Assembly (NCBI GenBank): GCA_964617665.1
Contig: CAZUAH010000709.1
Span: 1-6,593, forward strand
Origin: JADHUC01 sp964617665
Lineage (GTDB): Bacteria; Planctomycetota; Planctomycetia; Pirellulales; Pirellulaceae
Direction: 5' to 3'
Length of the DNA: 6,593 nucleotides
A program made the position numbers and the translations under genes. Positions 1 to 4,896 of the stretch are shown in pieces. Position 1 is the stretch's first letter. Every line of letters starts with the position of its first letter. The notes under the pieces were generated by a model, which searched no databases, was not told the origin of the DNA, and worked only from the letters and a program-made list of their open reading frames with translations.

Positions 1-1
1 G

Positions 2-184
2 ATGGATAGACTGTGCGCTTGGATCGATCTGGTCGTACCCTTCTGCGGCGACTACATGGAAGCAAACGCCTGGAACGAAAGGGAACTCGATACTGCCCGC
101 CAACGAATCGAACTTCGCAAGAGAATGGACGAATTCGAACGTCAGAGCATCGAAGCGATGCTTGGCCACAGAGAATCGATTTAG
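2..184 (+). CDS. C-terminal fragment of a planctomycetal protein, HzsA-related family-like (5' end outside window)
   Basis: Only the last ~60 codons are present. The frame is open to the left edge and ends in TAG at 182-184, so the ATG at base 2 need not be the true start. The visible residues begin with LCAWIDLVVPFCGDYMEANAW (residues 4-24), followed by a charged, probably helical tail rich in Arg and Glu. From memory, the pattern AWIDLLVPFCGDYxEANAW closes many large planctomycetal proteins annotated as hydrazine-synthase-alpha-related (HzsA-related). Those are predicted secreted proteins of mostly unknown role and are not evidence of anammox. The coding nature is well supported by the family-like motif and by the stop followed by a structured spacer. 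The family name is less certain. The gene is convergent with the GH36 gene at 402-3071, so the two are not co-transcribed. Confidence 0.7.
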   Translation: MDRLCAWIDLVVPFCGDYMEANAWNERELDTARQRIELRKRMDEFERQSIEAMLGHRESI

Positions 185-247
185 AAGGCAGGCCGAAGAA
201 TCTTATCTTCACCGATTTGCGATGAATTGATTGATGCGGCACTTGAC

Positions 248-268
248 GCTGCGGGTACAAGCCGCGGC
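248..268 (+). terminator. Small GC-rich stem-loop downstream of the partial gene
   Basis: GCTGCGG (248-254) pairs with CCGCGGC (262-268) as a 7-bp stem containing one G-T pair around a 7-base loop. It lies 64 bases after the stop at 184. It has no T-run after it, so it is at best a weak or factor-dependent terminator and may be incidental. Confidence 0.22.
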
Positions 269-412
269 TATTCGTCACTGCGCACGCCCCAGCGAATTGC
301 GTGACAGACCTTCGTAGCCACGTTCGCCAGGACGTGGGCGAAACTCCGGACGATGTCCCACGCTCTGGCGAACGTGGCTACAGACGGATGAAATGTCCGG
401 GCTATTCGTCAC
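266..412. repeat. 13-bp direct repeat flanking the inverted repeat; second copy overlaps the GH36 stop
   Basis: GGCTATTCGTCAC occurs exactly at 266-278 and again at 400-412. The right copy contains the GH36 stop codon and the last codons of that gene (read on the minus strand). The two copies bracket a 121-bp stretch that contains the 25-bp-arm inverted repeat. This could be a target-site duplication from insertion of a small non-coding element, or a local duplication of the gene end. The identity is directly visible; the mechanism is inference. Confidence 0.6.
314..381. repeat. Strong imperfect inverted repeat, possible bidirectional terminator or dispersed intergenic repeat
   Basis: The arm at 314-330 (GTAGCCACGTTCGCCAG) is exactly complementary to 365-381. 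After a two-base mismatch, CGTGGG (333-338) pairs with CCCACG (357-362). The total is 23 of 25 positions paired around an 18-base loop. It sits between two convergent genes, ending 20 bases from the GH36 stop codon, so a transcript from either side would fold it. No clear T-run follows on either strand. The outer arm resembles, from memory, a repeat scattered through Rhodopirellula-type genomes. Whether it is a terminator, a REP-like element or both cannot be settled from one copy. Confidence 0.75.
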
Positions 413-3071
413 GCTGTGCCCGCTTGTACGTGAAGATGACGGCCGCTGGTCGATCGTCCACGGAGATACTCAGACCATTCTTCAGCAACTCGTCACCTGT
501 CATCACTTTCACACCCGCCACATCCAAATGGGTGAACTCATAGCGCTCGTCGGGTTTCAAGCCTCGTAGCTCTAGTCGCACGGAGGAATCCGGGCAGTCG
601 GCTCGACGGAAAGCCTGGACCGTGCCTTCGCCGAGGTCCGGACGATGGAACTGCCAGGCGATCCAGACGCTGTTGTCTCGGGTGTAGGGCGTCAGCGGGT
701 AGTAGTCTCCGCAGTAGTACCGGCTGACCGTGCGCCATTGGCCGACGAGCCGACGAAGGGCATCATAGTCGATCTCTCGGACACGAATGTCGACGCCGGA
801 ACCGAGGCTGGGGGCGGCGTTGCTCCAGAACGCATAAGGCTCGACGGGCGTCAGGCCACCTCCGTAGTACGTGGCGTTGGCACAAGCCACTGTGCCCGTT
901 CCGTGATAAGGTATCCACAACGAGATGCCGTACGTCATGCATTGGTGGCCGACCGGCTCGAAGGCGTAATCACTCCGCCATAGAGGAACGGCGCGGCGTA
1001 AGGTCTCCAAGTCGTTTCTCCGCCCGCCACTGGCACACGTGTCGATCAGCATATTCGGATGCCGGCGCCGCAACTCGTCCCAGTAGTCAAGCAGGCCCGT
1101 TACGTGTTTGATTTCGGTGATTCCCTGACGATCGGGTGCGTCGGCCGCTCGCCAAAATGCCAGGGGGTCCATGTTGAAGTCCTGGCGGTAGAGGTCGATA
1201 CCCTGCTCGGTCAACAGCTTGTCGACGTGTTCGGTCAGCCACTGCCGGGCCTCTGGATTGCCGAGATCCAGCAGACGCATGCCCTGCGGCTCCTCCGGTT
1301 TGCCCGGCCGATCGAACAGGTGAAACGTGCTGACGTCGGGCGCAGGCCCCGGCTTCAGATAGCCGTAGCTCCACGATCCACCAGGATTCTGTTCCGCATG
1401 AAACTCCTTCGCAGCATCGTGCGTCTTGCCGGATTCTGACGTCAGGCGAATCTCCAGGCCCGTAGAATCGCAGGCGTGCGTACCGTTCCCCCAGCCGACG
1501 ACGAAGTCCAATGTATCGCCTTTTGTTACCGTAAGGCGGCCATCGTATTCGACTCGCTTGCCTTGACCGTCGAAGTTGATCCTCCCATCGAACACCGACC
1601 GGTTTCCATGCAGTACGTGGACATCGGTCGTCGTGCTTTTGTCGATGGCCAGAAACGCAGCTCTCACTGCATATTCGCCGGCTTCCTGCGCAGTCCAGCG
1701 CACCACGCAGTATTCGCCCTTCGGCCCCGGGTGGAAAGCCAATCGTCCGGGCTCCCAGCGAATGTCCGCCATCGTCCGGGCATGCGGTGTCGGGTTATGT
1801 GACACGTTTGGATCGATTCCCAGGTCGCTCGACGACCATGATCGCATTCCGGCCAGCGAATGGTCCTCAGCACGCGTTGGCCCGAGGAGCCACTCTGGAT
1901 GCTTCTCGTAAAGCCACGTGCCGGGCATGACGCGTTCCGGCTCGAACCACACCAAGGTCTTCACTCCCTGCGAATGTGCGTGGTCACTGATCGGCCGGAA
2001 CCCGTTTGGAAACCGCTTTGGATCGACTTCCCACGTGCCAACCTGTGGCCAGCCATGCTGCTGGATGTACCATCCGGCGTCCATCCACCAGTAGTCGATC
2101 TTCAGATCTTCTTCCAGATAGCGGTCGATGTGCATGATCTGGTTGGCTTCATTCGCCCCGATCATCTCTTCGTAAGCTCGCGAACTGGCAGCAACAAACT
2201 GCGGCGGCGGTAGTTTCCCTCCGGGCTTTGGCATACTGTGGGCCATCATCCAACGTCGCCAGGTGTTTTGTGCGTCGATCCAGTCCCCTTTCCAGAAGAG
2301 CAAAACGATCAGCGGCGTACGAACCTCTTCGCCCGGCAGCAGCTTGAAGTGTGTCAGCTCCTGGCCAGCCTGGATGTGGATCCCCTTCTCGTCGTCTCGT
2401 GTAAACTCAGCCACCCACTGCCCCGGCCAGCCAACGGCGATGATTACACCGTCCGTGTCACGCTGCAGGCTGAAGTACGATAGGTCCGAGTTCGTCGGGC
2501 GACCGCCAGCCGCACTGATTCGCTTCGTTGTCCCTGGCGTGAGCCGCGTCTCGAGCGGACCATAATCCGAACCGTTCGCTGGCGAGCCAACCGCGTGGTG
2601 CAGTAGAAACTCGCAGTCACCGCCGCGCTGCCACGTGCCATCCAGCGACTGGATATTCTCTAGGATCGGCGTGTCTGCTGTGCCGGCATTCTTGAAATAG
2701 ACTGTCCATTCGGTAACTGGAAAGCCACGATACGTGACGGCCTTGCACCGGACGACGAGGCCCGTGTCGGGATCAGTCCACGTGGATGTGTACTCTGTCC
2801 GTTTAGGAAGCTTGCGCACGTCGTGTTTCGATTGCCAATCGTCCAGCAATTCTGTAGACGGCTTCCCACCATATGCGAAGGAAAACGCCTTCACGAGTGC
2901 ATCCGTCGGGGCAAGATCCTCGGCCCGTTCGACAACTCGGTGACCAATCTGTGCCAACTCATGTTCTGATTGTGTCGCGGCCTGAACGATTCGAGGCGAC
3001 GCAACAAACCACAGAACGGCCAGAGCCAAGATTGACGCAATACTGTTGCGCGTCTCGCGATTCAGCGTCAT
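402..3071 (-). CDS. Secreted alpha-galactosidase-like glycoside hydrolase, family GH36, with an inserted beta-sandwich-like module
   Basis: 889 residues from the ATG at 3071, chosen because AAGGAGG lies 8 bases upstream; an in-frame ATG at 3164 would add 31 residues. Residues 1-31 form a signal peptide (charged NRETRN, hydrophobic core to about residue 24, VQA before ATQ). An N-terminal beta domain covers roughly 70-280. The barrel carries WWMDAGW (328-334) and WFEPERV (375-381). YRQDF places the predicted nucleophile at Asp631. CASGGRRND (679-687) is the substrate loop, and RSDY places the predicted acid/base at Asp701, 70 residues later as in other GH36 enzymes. A C-terminal beta domain follows from about 790. 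GH36 enzymes release alpha-galactose (some alpha-GalNAc) with retention of configuration; the exact substrate is unknown. Oddity: about residues 400-594 interrupt the barrel between GPT and the conserved LLDLGNPEAR, making the protein unusually long. It is divergent from the oxidoreductase at 3427. Confidence 0.9.
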   Translation of the reverse strand: MTLNRETRNSIASILALAVLWFVASPRIVQAATQSEHELAQIGHRVVERAEDLAPTDALVKAFSFAYGGKPSTELLDDWQSKHDVRKLPKRTEYTSTWTDPDTGLVVRCKAVTYRGFPVTEWTVYFKNAGTADTPILENIQSLDGTWQRGGDCEFLLHHAVGSPANGSDYGPLETRLTPGTTKRISAAGGRPTNSDLSYFSLQRDTDGVIIAVGWPGQWVAEFTRDDEKGIHIQAGQELTHFKLLPGEEVRTPLIVLLFWKGDWIDAQNTWRRWMMAHSMPKPGGKLPPPQFVAASSRAYEEMIGANEANQIMHIDRYLEEDLKIDYWWMDAGWYIQQHGWPQVGTWEVDPKRFPNGFRPISDHAHSQGVKTLVWFEPERVMPGTWLYEKHPEWLLGPTRAEDHSLAGMRSWSSSDLGIDPNVSHNPTPHARTMADIRWEPGRLAFHPGPKGEYCVVRWTAQEAGEYAVRAAFLAIDKSTTTDVHVLHGNRSVFDGRINFDGQGKRVEYDGRLTVTKGDTLDFVVGWGNGTHACDSTGLEIRLTSESGKTHDAAKEFHAEQNPGGSWSYGYLKPGPAPDVSTFHLFDRPGKPEEPQGMRLLDLGNPEARQWLTEHVDKLLTEQGIDLYRQDFNMDPLAFWRAADAPDRQGITEIKHVTGLLDYWDELRRRHPNMLIDTCASGGRRNDLETLRRAVPLWRSDYAFEPVGHQCMTYGISLWIPYHGTGTVACANATYYGGGLTPVEPYAFWSNAAPSLGSGVDIRVREIDYDALRRLVGQWRTVSRYYCGDYYPLTPYTRDNSVWIAWQFHRPDLGEGTVQAFRRADCPDSSVRLELRGLKPDERYEFTHLDVAGVKVMTGDELLKNGLSISVDDRPAAVIFTYKRAQRDE
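1290..1874 (-). other. Inserted domain within GH36, apparently with permuted sub-motif order
   Basis: This segment encodes residues 400-594 of the 889-residue form. In order it contains LGIDPNVSHNPT, a W-x-PG-x-L-x-FHPGP stretch, YCVVRWTA, STTTDVHVLHG, GDTLDFVVGWGNG and DSTGL (to about residue 539). It then has DAAKEFHAEQNPGGSWSYGY (552-571) and TFHLFD. From memory this resembles a beta-sandwich, presumably carbohydrate-binding, module frequent in secreted planctomycetal proteins. In those the NPxGxWSYG part comes first and DSTGL last. Here WSYG comes last, so this is a circular permutation or two truncated tandem copies. The flanking barrel sequence resumes cleanly at MRLLDLGNPEAR. I cannot give a reliable domain name. 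Confidence 0.65.
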
Positions 3072-3079
3072 TTGTCGTT

Positions 3080-3086
3080 CCTCCTT
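3080..3086 (-). promoter_or_regulatory. Ribosome binding site deciding the GH36 start
   Basis: On the minus strand this reads AAGGAGG, a full Shine-Dalgarno core, 8 bases before the ATG at 3069-3071. It favours the 889-residue form over the in-frame upstream ATG at 3164, which has only GAGGG about 9 bases before it. Confidence 0.8.
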
Positions 3087-3236
3087 CGCGCCTGCGGTTG
3101 GGGCAAACATAGCACTGGCCAGAAGCGAGACTAGGATAGGCTCGTTCCTCATGTCACGAGGCATTCCCTTGAACCCTCAAGCAGGCTGGTTTCTCTCGTT
3201 CACATGGCTGACTAAGCTAAGGGACATTTCAAGACC

Positions 3237-3315
3237 TGAGCCGAACGCGCTAGCGCCGGGCTCCATGGCGTTCGACGTCATCCCTACCAAGCCCGAGGCT
3301 AGCGCCTACGGCTCA
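3237..3315. repeat. 25-bp-arm imperfect inverted repeat in the divergent promoter region
   Basis: The arm at 3237-3261 starts TGAGCCG and contains GCGCTAGC. The arm at 3291-3315 is its complement at 21 of 25 positions, with a 29-base loop between them. GCTAGCGCC is present in the same orientation in both arms (3249-3257 and 3298-3306) because GCTAGC is itself a palindrome. It lies upstream of both neighbours, so it cannot be an ordinary terminator for either. A dispersed planctomycetal intergenic repeat is the likeliest reading; GCTAGCGCC-containing repeats are familiar to me from such genomes, but I could not check this. Confidence 0.75.
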
Positions 3316-3414
3316 CAGTGTGAAGCATTGGGTCTTGAAGTGCCCCTAATGGTAACCGTGACGAGCGAGACTTGCGAGCATATCGACGAGAAGTGACTAT
3401 CACTCGTGTCTGCT

Positions 3415-3420
3415 GAGGAG
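3415..3420 (+). promoter_or_regulatory. Ribosome binding site deciding the oxidoreductase start
   Basis: GAGGAG lies 6 bases before the ATG at 3427. This supports the ATG rather than the in-frame GTG at 3406, whose extra seven codons would contain the ribosome binding site and would push the twin-arginine motif away from the N-terminus. Confidence 0.75.
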
Positions 3421-3426
3421 TATGTC

Positions 3427-4734
3427 ATGCCGAACTCGAATCGCAGAACGTTTCTTGGAAAGGCCGCATTAGCGGCAGCAGCTACGACTGTTGGACGTGT
3501 CGGGTCGGCGTCAGCGGCGGAAACAGGGGCGAACGATCGGATTGCCGTCGGCGTCATCGGTTGTGGGGGTCGAGGGACATCGCTAGCCAGAGTGTTTGCC
3601 TCGCAGCCGGACTCCACCGTTCTTTGCGTCTGCGATCCTGATCGGAATCGTGCGGAACGAGCCAAGGCGGCCGCGAATGCGAAGTCTGCGGTCACTGACA
3701 TGCGGCGGATCTTCGACGACAAGGCCGTGGATGCCATCGTCATTGCCAGTTGCGACCACTGGCACGCGCCAGCAGCGATCATGGCCTGCAACCTTGGCAA
3801 ACATGTGTATGTAGAAAAGCCATGTTCGCACAATGTGCGCGAAGGGCGATTGATCGTCGAAGCCGCTCGCAAGAACGACGTGGTGGTGCAGCACGGTACG
3901 CAAAGTCGATCCAATCGTGGGAGGCGAGAAGCCATCCGCATGCTGCGCGAAGGCATCATCGGAGATATTCTGATTGCCAAGCACGTCAACAGCCAAAGGC
4001 GTGCCAACATTGGGCACCGAGAAGCTTCGGATCCGCCGGAGCACTTGGACTATGATCTGTGGGTAGGGCCGGCCGAGTGGCGTCCGTTTCAGTCGAATTT
4101 CGTCCACTACCACTGGCATTGGCTCTACAACTTTGGAACAGGTGACATCGGAAACGATGGCGTCCACGGGATCGACGTAGCCCGCTGGGGCCTTGGCGTG
4201 ACGACGCACCCGAGTTTCGTGACCGGTTATGGCTCGAAGCTCTTCTTTGATGACGACCAGGAGTTCCCCGACACCTACACCATCACCTACGAGTATCCCG
4301 GTGAAGGAGAAATCGGCGACAAACGGCTGCTCGTTTACGAACAGCGGATCTGGTCCCCTTACCGCCAAGATGCCGAAGGGAACAGTATCTTCTTCTACGG
4401 AACGAAGGGGATGATGACCATTGGACGCAGCGGTGTGCGCGTATTTGGGCAGAACAACAAGCTGATCCGCCACGAAGAACTCGTGCCCTCGGGCGAGGAA
4501 CACCAGCGTGACTTTCTGGACGCCATCAAAGACCGCACAAAAAGGCCCAATGCGGACATCGACATCGGGCACTTCTCTTCGTCACTTTGCCATCTCGGCA
4601 ATATCGTAAGCCGGGTAGAGCGTTCCGTTCGGTTTGATGCGAAGGCCGAACAGATCCTCGGTGACGGCGAAGCGAATCAGATGCTCCGTCGCAAGTATCT
4701 CGCAGGACACTGGGCCGTTCCAACGGACGCGTGA
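3427..4734 (+). CDS. Tat-exported Gfo/Idh/MocA family oxidoreductase
   Basis: 435 residues, a normal length for the secreted planctomycetal members of the family. A twin-arginine signal opens the protein: NRRTFLGKA (residues 5-13), an alanine-rich core, then ASA around 28-30 as a probable cleavage site. The Rossmann domain begins at RIAVGVIGCGGRG (38-50). CVCDPDRNR (67-75) supplies the acidic end of strand 2 typical of NAD(P) binding. SCDHWHAP (108-115) and the EKP motif (130-132) follow, with Lys131 as the family's catalytic/cofactor-site lysine. The C-terminal sheet domain carries GDIGNDGVHGIDVARW (239-254), with His247 and Asp250 in the expected catalytic positions. Members oxidise or reduce sugars and cyclitols, and the related GH109 enzymes cleave glycosides with bound NAD. 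Tat export fits secretion of a folded protein with its cofactor. The substrate is not deducible. Its partners are the divergent GH36 gene and the convergent sulfatase gene. Confidence 0.92.
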   Translation: MPNSNRRTFLGKAALAAAATTVGRVGSASAAETGANDRIAVGVIGCGGRGTSLARVFASQPDSTVLCVCDPDRNRAERAKAAANAKSAVTDMRRIFDDKAVDAIVIASCDHWHAPAAIMACNLGKHVYVEKPCSHNVREGRLIVEAARKNDVVVQHGTQSRSNRGRREAIRMLREGIIGDILIAKHVNSQRRANIGHREASDPPEHLDYDLWVGPAEWRPFQSNFVHYHWHWLYNFGTGDIGNDGVHGIDVARWGLGVTTHPSFVTGYGSKLFFDDDQEFPDTYTITYEYPGEGEIGDKRLLVYEQRIWSPYRQDAEGNSIFFYGTKGMMTIGRSGVRVFGQNNKLIRHEELVPSGEEHQRDFLDAIKDRTKRPNADIDIGHFSSSLCHLGNIVSRVERSVRFDAKAEQILGDGEANQMLRRKYLAGHWAVPTDA

Positions 4735-4896
4735 AAGCCCCGCCAAGAGACAAGAGTCGAGAGACAAGGGTCTAAAGCCGGAACAACGTTGCCTTCTGAT
4801 TCTTTCGCTCTTGACTCTCCGCTCTCGGTCCTGTGTCGACGATGCGACGTTTCGCGATGCGAGTAACGGCGTCCGTCGCCCAATAGCAACTCGTGT
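4735..4896. other. Convergent spacer with purine-rich repeats and a possible bidirectional terminator
   Basis: AGAGACAAG occurs twice with a 14-base period (4746-4754 and 4760-4768). AGAGTCGAGAG (4753-4763) pairs with CTCTTGACTCT (4808-4818) at 10 of 11 positions across a 44-base loop, so the spacer can fold on transcripts from either side. CGATGCGA is also repeated at 4840-4847 and 4855-4862. It lies between the ends of two convergent genes, which suits a terminator, but the loop is long and no T-run follows. No open frame here looks like a gene. Confidence 0.4.

Larger units (their letters stand above)
3072..3426. other. Divergent intergenic region between GH36 and the oxidoreductase
   Basis: 355 bases hold the regulatory sequences of both divergent genes and a long inverted repeat at 3237-3315. 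On the minus strand a possible extended -10 (TGCTATGTT, 3106-3114) would start a transcript that includes only the downstream GH36 start; I see no good -35 partner. On the plus strand TTGCGA and GACTAT with 17 bases between them (3372-3400) are a weak promoter-like pair. AGTGA-CTA-TCACT (3392-3404) is a small dyad just before the oxidoreductase ribosome binding site and could be an operator or chance. The minus-strand frame from 3164 to 3072 is open and in phase with GH36, encoding a second signal-peptide-like stretch. No separate gene is evident. Confidence 0.5.

Noticed and set aside
3237..3315. Reading the inverted repeat as a two-unit CRISPR or a transposon end pair
   Set aside because: There are only two arms in inverted orientation with a 29-base gap, no regularly spaced direct repeats and no transposase.
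3406..3426. GTG start adding seven residues to the oxidoreductase
   Set aside because: The Shine-Dalgarno sequence for the ATG at 3427 lies inside this extension, and the extension displaces the twin-arginine motif.
3306..4010. 234-codon minus-strand open frame crossing the oxidoreductase start and its upstream region
   Set aside because: It overlaps the Tat signal and Rossmann fold of a well-supported gene and has a composition typical of an antisense shadow.
3583..4572. 329-codon open frame antisense to the oxidoreductase
   Set aside because: It lies inside a gene with full family motifs, and its translation shows no domain, signal or ribosome binding site. It is a shadow of GC-rich coding sequence.
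3427..4734. Direct assignment of the oxidoreductase to GH109
   Set aside because: It has EKP and GVHGIDVARW like general Gfo/Idh/MocA members; GH109 sequences I recall differ at both motifs. Kept only as a hypothesis for the mechanism.
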